A DNA stretch of 60,000 nucleotides, taken from Zygnema cylindricum. Taxonomy: Eukaryota > Streptophyta > Zygnematophyceae > Zygnematales > Zygnemataceae. The stretch's first letter is position 1; every line of letters begins with the position of its first letter. The position numbers and the translations under genes are program-made. The stretch is taken from NCBI GenBank assembly GCA_037447655.1, contig JBBHKE010000248.1:166501-226500 (forward strand). Reading direction: 5' to 3'. The notes under the pieces are model-generated. The model saw nothing but the letters and a program-made list of their open reading frames with translations. It did no database searches and had not been told where the DNA came from. Below are positions 1 through 10,249 of this stretch, one piece after another.

Positions 1-989
1 TAGTATTTAACTAAAAAACTTGAAGCCGCAACCATTGCTGCCCAAGAAGGAAAACTGACAATTTTACTGCACCCTTTTGTAGCCTAGACTCCCCTGAGTC
101 CGTAGCAAAAAGAATCACTAAAAACGGCCAACCAGCCGACAAGTTATGAGGCAGTAAAAATGTCAATTTGTACAAACTCTCAAAGGGAGAGGTGATTACC
201 TACCAAAATTTTCTAAGTCCTGATTCTCTCTAATAACTTCTATCTATTGAAGTACGGACCAATCAGATTACTGTACCGTACACAAAAGTACTACTGCCGA
301 TGTACCTTTTGTACGGCCTATGTACGACAAGGCTATTACGCGGACGCGTGTCCGCTTTTCACTCGTCCGTACGTTCTTCGGATTTCCTATGACCGAATGT
401 CATCATACCACGTGGCTCCAGGTCATGCCACGTCACAAAACGCCAAAGTGACCTTTCTGGGATTTCGGCGATGTTGTGCGCCGTTGGATTTTATGCGAAA
501 CGCAATCTTAGCCGTAATAAATACTTGCGCGGCATTTGTTTCGCTGTCGAAACAAAATGCGTGGTATCCGTTTTGAATTAGCATCGTACGACGTACTTTC
601 TAAAACTGTATCTATGTACGCCGTATAAAGTTCTAGTTAAATGAATTTTATCCAGTCGAATTATATATATATCTATCACATACCATAGCACTTAGCATTG
701 GTCCTAGTCTATTAGGATAAAACTGACCGCTACCGGCCAACTTGATGATTCGTAGGTACCGGGATCAAATCTCTGGTCCGTCAAGTATGTTTTTAGTAAC
801 CTACTAAAAATAGTTGTCTGTTGAACTAAGGCAACCATGGATCAACCTCCCTCTCTAACCTTCAGTGACTACAACAAGTATGGGGGCTAGAGAGCGGAGG
901 TGGAGGCAGGCTGTCCGTCCTTTTTTTTTTCTTTTTATAAAAACATATTTAAACCTAGAAAATACTCTAGAAATCTATAAATTTCAACA
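1..989 (-). repeat. 3' LTR of element B1, outer end cut by window start
   Basis: This is one long terminal repeat of a minus-strand copia element. It aligns through its length with 10255-11231 and, more distantly, with 58599-59601. The inner edge ends ...TTCAACA at 989, the family's terminal CA/TG edge. The matching start lies outside the window, because base 1 corresponds to a point about 50 bp inside the right LTR. The tRNA-like stretch and the TTTGTTTCG/CGAAACAAA hairpin motif shared by the other LTRs are present. The target duplication cannot be checked. Confidence 0.8.
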
Positions 990-3900
990 AACACTCTCTC
1001 AACACCACTTTTAAGTTGACCAAGCTCACCAAGCAAAGACTTGACCCACATTAATTCTTTTACAACAAAGTAAGAGGCCATGTACTCAGCCTCTATGGTG
1101 GATTAAACAATGACTTTTGTTGCGTGCTACTCTAGCACCATGCCCCATCACCCACATAGAATACATACCTAGACCTACATCTCCTCATAGAAGCATCCCC
1201 ATATTTGGCATCACTCCAAGTGGTGATGTAAGTATTGTTCCCACCCATATGCAACCATAGATCTATAGTCTCTATGAGATATCTAAAGACTCTCTTAGCT
1301 ACCTCCCAATCTTTTTTAGTGGGAGCATTGAGACTCCCACTTAGTACTCCTACAACTACAGCTATGTCCGACCGGGTAGAAGTCATAAAATATATTAGGC
1401 TGCCCATTACTTGTCTATAAGGAATTGTCTGATAAATCCTTTTCTCTTCAAGGCCTAACTCATCATCCAAGAGTATAACTCTCTCTTTCACACTCCCCTC
1501 ACTTCCTTTTTTGAGTTCCATAAGAGTGGTACAACTATTAGCCTTGTCTATTTGGAATATTTCTAACATTTTTCCAATGGCCTCTTTCTGAGTTAATCTG
1601 ATTATTTTTCTATCTATGTCTCTCTCTACCTGATTTCCTAAAATATACCTTACTTCGCCCATATACTTCATCTCAAATCTACCTTTTAGATCCGTTTTCA
1701 ACTTATTTATTTTATCCATATATTAACTTAATACAAGCAAATCATCAACATAAATTGCAATAAATATAATTATTTCCTCATCATCAAACAAATAAATTGA
1801 GTGATCTGAGCTGATCCCAATGTATCCCAAACCTGTAAAAAACTCATCGAGCTTGTTATTCCATTGCCGGGGCGCTTGTTTCAGCCTTTACAAAGATTTG
1901 ATCAATCGACAAACCTTGCTTTCCTCCCATTGCTCCACAAATTCTCGGGCTGTCGCATAAAGATCTTCTTTTCCAACTCTCCATGTAAGAAGGTTGTCTT
2001 GATGTCCATTTGAAGTACTTCCATATTTTGTGTTGCTTCCAGACTTAGAAGAATCGAAACGGAGGGAAACTTGTCGTTAAGGGAAAATGTCTCATCGTAG
2101 CTGATTCCCTCTTTCAGGGTAAATCCTTTCGCCACTAATCGAGCCTTGTAGCGCTCAACAGTGTTATCGGGGTTGAGTTTCAATTTAAATACCCACTTAC
2201 ACCTGATTGACTTTCTGTCAAGAGGACTATCCACCAATTCCCATGCATCGGTTGTCATAATTGAAGCCATCTCTTCATTAATTGATGACTTCCACCGATT
2301 CCTATCAGGACAGTTCATCGCCTCACCATACGTCTGGGGTTCATCGGGGTGAGAGAGTTTGGTTACCTTGTTGTTAACTTGTTTCTCCTGCAGTCTTTTG
2401 TTCCTTCTCCTTCCACACTCAAACTGTGATGCCGGAATAGATGGCTCTGGTGGATTCTTTAAACAGTTTCGACTTCTCCCATTTCCGTTGATTCTAAGTC
2501 TATTTCCACAACGACTTCCGCTTCGATTAGAATTAGCACTAAGGGTTCCACGACTGAATCTTCCGTGGTTTGATTTGTACCTGCAAGATCATCATCTTCT
2601 CTAAACTTGGATAGTTAGGAAGCTCGAAGTCATCAGAATTTTTTGACTGCAATATGATTTTGATGTCTTTGTATGCTTAAAGGGATCTATAGGTTTCCCT
2701 TCATCCATAACCACTAGATGCTTTACTAAGATTATATCCTTTCCCTTAAGATCATAGACTGTATATCCTTTTACATCTCATCATATCCTTGTAGATATCA
2801 TGGTTTTCCTTTTGGATCCAACTTCCTATTTGACCGACTTGTATTTAGAGTGAACACTTGACTACCAAAAACCTTTAAGTGTGCTACATTTGGTTTTCGA
2901 CATGTCCATCTCTCATAATGAATTAGGCTTTTTCCTGCCGAAGTAAAAACTCTATTCTTGAGATAATTAGCACAGTTCATTGCTTGTGCCTAGAATCTCT
3001 TTCTTATCTTCTTTTCCGACAACATACTTATAACACTATCACTTAGTGTCCTATTTAACCTCTCGCCAACACCATTATGCTCAGGATTTTCAGGGAATGT
3101 CTTTTGATGTTGCACTCCATCTTCTCTGAGAAAATCCCCAAACTGATTGGAGGTATATTCTCCCCCATTATCACTCCTTACTCTCTTAATAGAGGTTTCA
3201 TGAATTTTCTCAGTCAACGCTTTATATTCCTTAAAAACATGTGGAGCCTCATATTTTTATTTTTCACAAAGTACACTCTAGAATATCGAGACAAATCGTC
3301 TGTGATTTTCATCGTAAACCTCTTACCCCCAGGTGAATGTACTTTGGCCGGTCCCCAAATATCAGTGTGTACGAAGTCTAAAACTCTTTCTCCTTTATAA
3401 GTGACTTCTTTAGGTAAGGGTAACCTTTGTACCTTACCTTGAGCACAACCACTACGGTCACTTAGGTTTTCTCTTTCTCCAAACTAAATTCCTTCCACTA
3501 TTCCTATCTTTTTCATTTCTTTCAACTTATCTAAATGCACATATCTAAGCCTCTTATGCCACAACATAATATCGTGAACACTAGCATAATAATGTTTATT
3601 ATTTTCATTGCTTAAAATCAGCCTAAACATCCCTTGGCTACCTTTTTGAGCAGTGAAATAAACTTCCTCTCATCTAACACAGACATTGAAATGAGGTTTT
3701 TGTTTAACTCTGGAATAAACAACACATCTGAGAATGTCACTATGGATATCTTTCCCTCTAGTAAGACTTTTAGATCTACCGATCCTACCATAGTATTAGT
3801 GATAACTCTCCCATCCCCATACTCTATCTTTACAGTGGGAATCTTTCTCATCTTAGTGAACAGGTGTTTGTCATTACATATGTGCATGGAGGCACCCGAA

Positions 3901-4171
3901 TCCACAATCCAACCTCCTCCACCTTTTAATCCTCCGAAGGCACATTTCTCCATTTTTGGAATTTCGACCTCGGTCTTTGTCTCCAACTCCTCATCCAACA
4001 AAAGTTCATCGTCCTCGTCCTCAAGTTCCTCCTCATGTACCTGCGTCACAAGAGCCTTTTTCTTTCCTCTCGAAGATCCATCGATCCGCCTCTCCTTTTA
4101 CTCAAATTTGGTAAGCTTAGAGCACTGAGCCATATAGTGCCCTGGTTTCTTACAGAAGTGAAACATCCCCT
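990..4171 (-). pseudogene. B1 copia gag-pol remnant (zinc knuckle to RNase H)
   Basis: Read from high to low coordinates, this decayed polyprotein keeps the end of the gag zinc knuckle (about 4150-4170), protease with a DSGASMH active site (about 3890-3910), integrase pieces (3217-2798, with the SDNGGEY and GERLNRTLSDS blocks), reverse transcriptase N-terminal half (2318-1902, with [13 protein letters not shown]), and RT C-terminal region plus part of RNase H (1719-1132). Frameshifts and stops separate the pieces. Both ends are deleted. The gag N-terminal part and primer site are gone, so the zinc knuckle runs straight into the right LTR. The end of RNase H and the polypurine tract are also missing next to the left LTR. 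It cannot encode a functional product. Confidence 0.85.
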
Positions 4172-4246
4172 AGGTGCAATTCTGTGTCCTCCATTGGACC
4201 ACAGAATACAGGAAGCCTCTAGATAGTATTTAACTAACCCACTTTA
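4172..4246 (-). repeat. 5' LTR of B1, first segment
   Basis: These 75 bp match the start of the Q LTR at 58599 (the blocks TGTGTCCTCC and TTTAACTAACCCA). They end at the insertion point of element A, and the LTR resumes after A at 10250. The two segments together give about 1,052 bp, the normal length for these LTRs. Confidence 0.8.
4242..4246. repeat. Target site duplication CTTTA (left) of element A
   Basis: CTTTA at 4242-4246 is repeated at 10250-10254, exactly flanking the two LTRs of element A. Five base pairs is the usual duplication size for copia integrases. The match fixes both element boundaries. Confidence 0.95.
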
Positions 4247-5295
4247 TGAAACTCTGAGACCTCCATAAGTCCTCAGAGTGGACAGCTTCCAAGAAGCCTC
4301 TAGGATAATCCTGACCCCTTTGTGTTTAAGCAAAAATAACTGCCACCCTGGCAGACAAAAACTCTGACCAACTTCACCCCTGTGAAGACAAGACTCCCCT
4401 GAGTCGATAGCAAAAAGAATCTCTGAATTTGCTCCCCTGAGCAGTAAGTTATGGAGGGTCAAAGTTGACCTTTTGTACAGAAGCTCTCTGGGAGAGGGGG
4501 TCCTATCTTATAATTTTTCTAAGTCCTATCTCTCTCACAGACTCTATCTACTGATGTACGGAACCAATCAGAATTGAGTTCCGTACGCAAAAGTACAGCT
4601 GCCGGTGTACTTTATGTACGGACATTGTACGACATGGCCAAAATGTCGACACATGTCAAATCCGGATTCGGTGCCATAATCTCCGGAGTTTCCACAATCC
4701 AACGGAATTTTGCCAGGCGTCATCCGATGTGGCGAAAGCCACAAACCGCCGAAATCTTCCTCCGCGATCTCGGCGCTAATCCCGGCCGTCCGATTAAATT
4801 CGGCTTTAATCGTGGCCGTAATAAATACATGCGCGGTATTTGTTTCATTTACGAAACAAATGCGCGGTACTGATTTATGTCCGTACCGTAAGTCGTACAT
4901 TACATATTACTGGATCCATGTATCCCGTAATTAATTCTAGTTAAATGGTTTATCGCTTGTATACCCATGTAAATAATTATCAAACTATATGCTTGGTAAC
5001 ACTACCGCTAGATGAAACGGCTTAGGCTACCGGCTACTTCGTGTCTGCCGGCCGGCAGGTTCAAGGATCAAATCCTACCGCCGGCATATACATTTTAATT
5101 AAATATATAAACCCTAATATAAAATTCCCGTAAACCTCAGGATAGCCAAGGTAGCCATGGCTCTAGCTTCCTCTCCAATTTCTCAGTGACTGCGACAAGT
5201 TTGAGAGTTGGAGAGAGAAGTTAGAGATAGACTGCCTCGACTTCTATATTTCTGTTCAGACCTAGAAAATACTAATAAAACCATTAGTTTTTACA
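4247..5295 (-). repeat. 3' LTR of element A
   Basis: The 1,049-bp repeat runs from TGAAACTCTG at 4247 to TTTTTACA at 5295 on the + strand; in element orientation it starts TGTAAAAACT and ends CAGAGTTTCA. It is near-identical to 9201-10249. Both strands are open for about 100 codons in the middle, but this looks like a consequence of base composition rather than coding. It includes the hairpin motif near 4835-4875 and a tRNA-like arm near 5010-5090. Confidence 0.96.
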
Positions 5296-5308
5296 CTCCC
5301 CTTATTTT
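5296..5308 (-). other. Polypurine tract of element A
   Basis: In element orientation the tract reads AAAATAAGGGGAG and touches the 3' LTR directly. It is the expected plus-strand DNA primer site. The polyprotein stop codon TAG (5309-5311) abuts it with no spacer. The same tract is found before the F, O and R LTRs. Confidence 0.9.
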
Positions 5309-8300
5309 CTAGTCAATCTTTAATTTCAGACCACACTTCTCCCTGCAAAAAATTAGCTTAGGGGAAGGCACAGGTTTGGTCATCATATCTGCTACCATCT
5401 CACTATCTGGTCTGTACTCTAAACTGATTATTTTTTTTTCTACTTTCTCTCTAACAAAGCTGAGTTTGATGTCCATGTGTTTGGCTTTAAAATGGTGTTT
5501 AGGATTGGCAGAAATAGCGATTGCTGCCTGATTATCACAAAATATTTTCTGCACACCACTCTTAAGGTGACCAAGCTCACCAAGCAAAGACTTGACCCAC
5601 ATCAATTCTTTTACAGCAGAGCAAGAGGCCATATACTCAGCCTCCATGGTGGACTGAGCAATAACCTTTTGCTGTTTGCTACTCCAACAGCAAGCCCCAT
5701 CACCCACATATAATACATATCCAGAAGTACATCTCCTCATCGGAGCATCACCATAACTGGCATCACTCCAAGTAGTGATGTCAGTATTCTCCCCACCCAA
5801 ATGCAACCATAGATCTCTAGTTCCTACCAAGTATCTAAGGACTCTCTTAGCTGCCTCCCAATCCTTCTTAGTGGGAGCATTTAGACTTCTACTCAGCACT
5901 CCTACAGCTGCAGCTAAATCCGGTCGGGTAGAATTCATAAAATAGATTAGACTTCCCACTACTTGCCTGTAAGGAATAGTCTGCATGAACTTCTGTTCTT
6001 CAGGAGATAATTCCTCGTCTAAGACTATGACTCCTTCTTCCTCAAACCCTTCGGGTTGTCGCATGAAGATCTCCTCTTCTAATTCTCCATGCAAAAAGGC
6101 TGTTTTGATGTCCATCTGGTGCACTTCCATGTCTTCCGCCGCTGCTAAACTGAGAAGTATGCGGACGGAGGGAAATCTGACCACAGGGGCAAAGGTTTCC
6201 TCGTAGTCAATTCCTTCCTTTTGTGTAAATCCCTTTGCCACTAATCTGGCCTTATAGCGCTCGATTGTGTTATCTGGGTTCAGTTTTAGTTTGAAAACCC
6301 ACTTACAACCGATTGGTTTTCGGTTAGGTGGACAGTCCACCAGCTCCCAAGTATCGGCTGCCATGATTGAAGCCATCTCCTCATTGATGGCTGTCTTCCA
6401 CCGGTTTCTTTCTGGACAAGTCATCGCCTCTCGATAAGTTTGAGGTTCATCTTGATGGGATAGTTTAGTTACCTTGTTATTAACCTGTTTTTCTTGCAGT
6501 CTTTTGCTACTTCTCCTCCCTCCCTCAAAATCTGAGGCCGGAATAGATGGTTCTCGTGGATTCTTTCGAACAAACTCGGCTTCTCCCCTATCCCTTGATT
6601 CCGAATCAATTTCCACCACGTCTTCCGCTTCAAGTAGAGTTGTCACTGGAGTTTCCACAGCCGAGTCCTTTTCGGTCTGATTTGTTCCTGCAAGAATGTC
6701 ATCGTCTCTAAAACCTGGATAGTTAGGAAGCTCAAAGTCATCAGTATTTTCTGACTCAAATCTGATTTTTACTGACTTTGTATATTTGAAGGGATCCACA
6801 GACTTTCCTTCATCCATAACTACTAGATGCTTTACTAAGATTATATCTTCTCTTTTTAGATCATAAACTCTATATCCTTTAACATCCTCATCATATCCTA
6901 ATAAGTATCCCGGTTTTCCTTTAGGATCTAGCTTCCAATTGGACCGATCAGTATCTAGACTGAATACTTGACTGCCGAAAACCTTTAAATGAGATAAGTC
7001 TGGTTTCCGGCCTGTCCATCTCTCATAAGGTGTTTGATCTTTTATAGCTGAAGTAAGAACTCTATTTTTGAGGTAATTAGCACAGTTCATTGCTTCTGCC
7101 CAAAACCTTTTTCCTATCTTCTTATCCGACAACATACTTCTAGCACTATCACTTAGTGTTCTATTTAACCTTTCAGCTACCCCAATCTGTTCAGGATTTT
7201 CTGGCACTGTCTTTTGGTGTTGAACCCCATCTTCCCTCAAAAAATCCTCAAACTGGTTAGAAGTATACTCTCCACCATTGTCACTCCTTACTCTCTTGAT
7301 TGGAGTTTCATGGAGTTTTTCGCTCCATGCTTTATATTGTCTAAAACAGTCCTCAGCCTCTGACTTGTTTTTCAAAAAATATACTCGGGAATACCGAGAC
7401 CAATCATCAGTTATAGTCATCATAAATCTCTTCCCCCCCGGTGAGGGCACTCTAGCCGGTCCCCAAATATCTGTGTGTACTAGATCTAGAAGTTTTTCTC
7501 CCTTGTTTGTGGCTGTTTTTGGAAAGGGTAATCTGTGTGCTTTACCTTGAGCACACCCACTACAATCACTTATATCATCACTCTCACTGAACTGAATCCC
7601 TTCCACCACTTCCATCTTTTTCATCTCTCTTAACTTATCTAGATTCACATGCCCAAGCCTCTTATGCCACATCATAATATCATGAACACCAGCATAATAA
7701 AGTTTCTTCGTTTCATTACTTAAGATCAGCCTAAACATCCCATGGCTACCTTTCTCAGCAATGAAATAGACATCCTCCTCAAAACTAGCAGTAAAGACTC
7801 CTTCCCTAGTGCTAGTGAAAAAACCCTTATCATCTAATACTGATGCAGAGATAAGATTTTTGTTCAGCTCCGGAATAAACAATACATCGGAGAATGTTAA
7901 TATGGATGTCTTTCCTTCTACTAACACTTTCAGATCTACCGATCCTACAAGAGTAGTGGTGACTATCCTCCCATCCCCGTACTCTATCTCTACGGTGGGA
8001 ATCTTTCTTATCTTAGTGAACAGGTGTCTATCCTTACACATGTGCATTGAGGCACCTGAATCTATAATCCAGCCTGCTTCACCTTTCAATCCACCGTAAG
8101 CACATTTCTGCCTTCGTGGAATTTCAACCTCAGTTTTCGCCTCCAACTCCTCATCCAAAAGGAGCTCATTGTCCTCGTCCTCGGATTCCGCCTCAAGTAC
8201 CTGTGTGACAAGGGCCTTTTTCTTTCCTCTCGGGGTACCACCGGTCTGCCCCTCCTTTAACCGAAGCTCGGTTAGCTTGGTGCACTCTGCCATATAGTGC

Positions 8301-9220
8301 CCCGGTTTCTTACAAAAATGACATAAACCTTTGGGAGCCCTTGGTTCGAACTCGCCAACCTGTTTTTTCTGCTCCCTACCCCCATAGTTTCCGACTGGTT
8401 TCCGGGAATCCTTGTTCCTCCAATCGGTCGCTGTTGCCAAGGCTTGGCCACTCTTTCCTCCCCTTCGGATCTCAATCGTATTCTCTCGAACGAGAATCAT
8501 CCCTACCACTGAGTTCCATATCCACCTTGAGTCTGGCAAGTCTTGCACACGGTTGACTATGTTCTCGAACTCATCAGGTAACTTCATTAGTAAACAGTTA
8601 ACTTTTTCTTTTTCACTAAAAACTTTACCCGCACTCTCTAGTTCCATGAAGAGTGTAGCAAGCTCATTGCAAAAATCCAACATATTTCCCCCTTTGTATA
8701 CATACTCCTTAACTTTCTGATCAGCCAACTGTTGTTGCTGAATCGTACCACTTCGGTACATTTCTATGAGAGCCATCCAAAGATCGGATGCCCTCTCTAC
8801 CTGCAAATGAGGACATGCAAGTCCTTGAGTGAGATGGCGTAGGATGAAGTGTTTTGCCGCCATATTGTTGAAGTCCCAGGTTTCAGTATCATTCTCCTCG
8901 TTCCTCGGAATAGGTGACATGAATGCTAAACCAGTTGCTATTGGTGTGGTCGCCTCCTTCTCCTTTCCTTTGTCCACCACCTCTCCTTCCTTTGTTTCCT
9001 CCGTTGAAGGTGAATCCTCTTTCCTGGTGAATCTGCTTCCTTTAAACCCTGGAGGAATTCCAAGACTTGATGGACGCCCCAATCGTCCACTCACTATCCC
9101 CCAAAACCTTTTTTCGCATAGAGCTCCTATCATCATACTTTCCCAGTATATGAAGCCAGTTCCATTAAAGATTGGTACCCTAGAGGGTGGGCCCATAACC
9201 TGAAACTCTGAGACCTCCAT
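5309..9220 (-). CDS. Element A Gag-Pol polyprotein, RT catalytic block deleted
   Basis: An uninterrupted 1,303-residue polyprotein. Gag occupies roughly 1-330, with a CCHC zinc knuckle C300-C303-H308-C313. The aspartic protease shows D387-S388-G389-A390. The pre-integrase HHCC zinc site uses H519, H524, C553 and C556. The integrase core has D584, D647 and E683, a proper D,D35E spacing. RT begins near 950 and keeps the first catalytic Asp (D1037 in QMDIKTAFLHG). At 1056-1064, EGF is joined directly to EEEGVIVLDEE. Comparison with J (45178-45625) shows that about 450 bp, including the SLYGLK and YVDD blocks, are missing in frame. RNase H follows with D1153, E1195 and D1229. Start choice: the first ATG lies 20 bp inside the 5' LTR, and an in-frame second ATG lies in the primer-binding site. 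Gag, protease and integrase could act, but RT should not. Confidence 0.95.
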   Translation of the reverse strand: MEVSEFQVMGPPSRVPIFNGTGFIYWESMMIGALCEKRFWGIVSGRLGRPSSLGIPPGFKGSRFTRKEDSPSTEETKEGEVVDKGKEKEATTPIATGLAFMSPIPRNEENDTETWDFNNMAAKHFILRHLTQGLACPHLQVERASDLWMALIEMYRSGTIQQQQLADQKVKEYVYKGGNMLDFCNELATLFMELESAGKVFSEKEKVNCLLMKLPDEFENIVNRVQDLPDSRWIWNSVVGMILVRENTIEIRRGGKSGQALATATDWRNKDSRKPVGNYGGREQKKQVGEFEPRAPKGLCHFCKKPGHYMAECTKLTELRLKEGQTGGTPRGKKKALVTQVLEAESEDEDNELLLDEELEAKTEVEIPRRQKCAYGGLKGEAGWIIDSGASMHMCKDRHLFTKIRKIPTVEIEYGDGRIVTTTLVGSVDLKVLVEGKTSILTFSDVLFIPELNKNLISASVLDDKGFFTSTREGVFTASFEEDVYFIAEKGSHGMFRLILSNETKKLYYAGVHDIMMWHKRLGHVNLDKLREMKKMEVVEGIQFSESDDISDCSGCAQGKAHRLPFPKTATNKGEKLLDLVHTDIWGPARVPSPGGKRFMMTITDDWSRYSRVYFLKNKSEAEDCFRQYKAWSEKLHETPIKRVRSDNGGEYTSNQFEDFLREDGVQHQKTVPENPEQIGVAERLNRTLSDSARSMLSDKKIGKRFWAEAMNCANYLKNRVLTSAIKDQTPYERWTGRKPDLSHLKVFGSQVFSLDTDRSNWKLDPKGKPGYLLGYDEDVKGYRVYDLKREDIILVKHLVVMDEGKSVDPFKYTKSVKIRFESENTDDFELPNYPGFRDDDILAGTNQTEKDSAVETPVTTLLEAEDVVEIDSESRDRGEAEFVRKNPREPSIPASDFEGGRRSSKRLQEKQVNNKVTKLSHQDEPQTYREAMTCPERNRWKTAINEEMASIMAADTWELVDCPPNRKPIGCKWVFKLKLNPDNTIERYKARLVAKGFTQKEGIDYEETFAPVVRFPSVRILLSLAAAEDMEVHQMDIKTAFLHGELEEEIFMRQPEGFEEEGVIVLDEELSPEEQKFMQTIPYRQVVGSLIYFMNSTRPDLAAAVGVLSRSLNAPTKKDWEAAKRVLRYLVGTRDLWLHLGGENTDITTWSDASYGDAPMRRCTSGYVLYVGDGACCWSSKQQKVIAQSTMEAEYMASCSAVKELMWVKSLLGELGHLKSGVQKIFCDNQAAIAISANPKHHFKAKHMDIKLSFVREKVEKKIISLEYRPDSEMVADMMTKPVPSPKLIFCREKCGLKLKID
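9186..9200 (-). other. Primer-binding site of A, half-tRNA-iMet type
   Basis: In element orientation GGTTATGGGCCCACC follows the 5' LTR with no spacer. It is the exact complement of the anticodon-arm sequence GGTGGGCCCATAACC of plant initiator tRNA-Met, not of a tRNA 3' end. Drosophila copia and yeast Ty5 are the known precedents for priming from a cleaved initiator tRNA. The site is translated as part of Gag (residues VMGPP). Confidence 0.85.
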
Positions 9221-10249
9221 AAGTCCTCAGAGTGGACAGCTTCCAAGAAGCCTCTAGGATAATCCTGACCCCTTTGTGTTTAAGCAAAAATAACTGCCAC
9301 CCTGGCAGACAAAAACTCTGACCAACTTCACCCCTGTGAAGACAAGACTCCCCTGAGTCGATAGCAAAAAGAATCTCTGAATTTGCTCCCCTGAGCAGTA
9401 AGTTATGGAGGGTCAAAGTTGACCTTTTGTACAGAAGCTCTCTGGGAGAGGGGGTCCTATCTTCTAATTTTTCTAAGTCCTATCTCTCTCACAGACTCTA
9501 TCTACTGATGTACGGAACTAATCAGAATTGAGTTCCGTACGCAAAAGTACAGCTGCCGGTGTACTTTATGTACGGACATTGTACGACATGGCCAAAATGT
9601 CGACACATGTCAAATCCGGATTCGGTGCCGTAATCTCCGGAGTTTCCACAATCCAACGGAATTTTGCCACGCGTCATCCGATGTGGCGAAAGCCACAAAC
9701 CGCCGAAATCTTCCTCCGCGATCTCGACGCTAATCCCGGCCGTTCGATTAAATTCGGCTTTAATCGTGGCCGTAATAAATACATGCGCGGTATTTGTTTC
9801 ATTTACGAAACAAATGCGCGGTACTGATTTATGTCCGTACCGTAAGTCGTACATTACATATTACTGGATCTATGTATCCCGTAATTAATTCTAGTTAAAT
9901 GGTTTATCGCTTGTATACCCATGTAAATAATTATCAAACTATATGCTTGGTAACACTACCGCTAGATGAAACGGCTTAGGCTACCGGCTACTTCGTGTCT
10001 GCCGGCCGGCAGGTTCAAGGATCAAATCCTACCGCCGGCATATACATTTTAATTAAATATATAAACCCTAATATAAAATTCCCGTAAACCTCAGGATAGC
10101 CAAGGTAGCCATGGCTCTAGCTTCCTCTCCAATTTCTCAGTGACTGCGACAAGTTTGAGAGTTGGAGAGAGAAGTTAGAGATAGACTGCCTCGACTTCTA
10201 TATTTCTGTTCAGACCTAGAAAATACTAATAAAACCATTAGTTTCTACA
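9201..10249 (-). repeat. 5' LTR of element A
   Basis: The 1,049-bp partner of 4247-5295, with identical length and ends. In element orientation the final 20 bp contain the Gag ATG (at 9220), so translation would start within the LTR transcript and run across the primer-binding site. Confidence 0.96.

Larger units (their letters stand above)
4247..10249 (-). mobile_element. Element A: young, structurally complete Ty1/copia element
   Basis: A 6,003-bp minus-strand LTR retrotransposon with every structural landmark: paired 1,049-bp LTRs ending TG...CA, a 5-bp target duplication, a half-tRNA-type primer-binding site, a polypurine tract and one long open polyprotein. The two LTRs differ at only about eight sites by eye, so insertion was recent. 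It sits inside the right LTR of B1. Domain order PR-IN-RT-RNase H identifies copia. The RT catalytic block is missing although the frame is open, so A probably depends on another element's reverse transcriptase. Confidence 0.97.

Noticed and set aside
4568-4900. A 110-codon open frame in the A LTRs (also 9522-9854), with similar frames in other LTRs
   Set aside because: Both strands are open in the same place, frames are not maintained in more distant LTRs, and the frame lies upstream of the presumed TATA position. Shared nucleotide ancestry explains the similarity.
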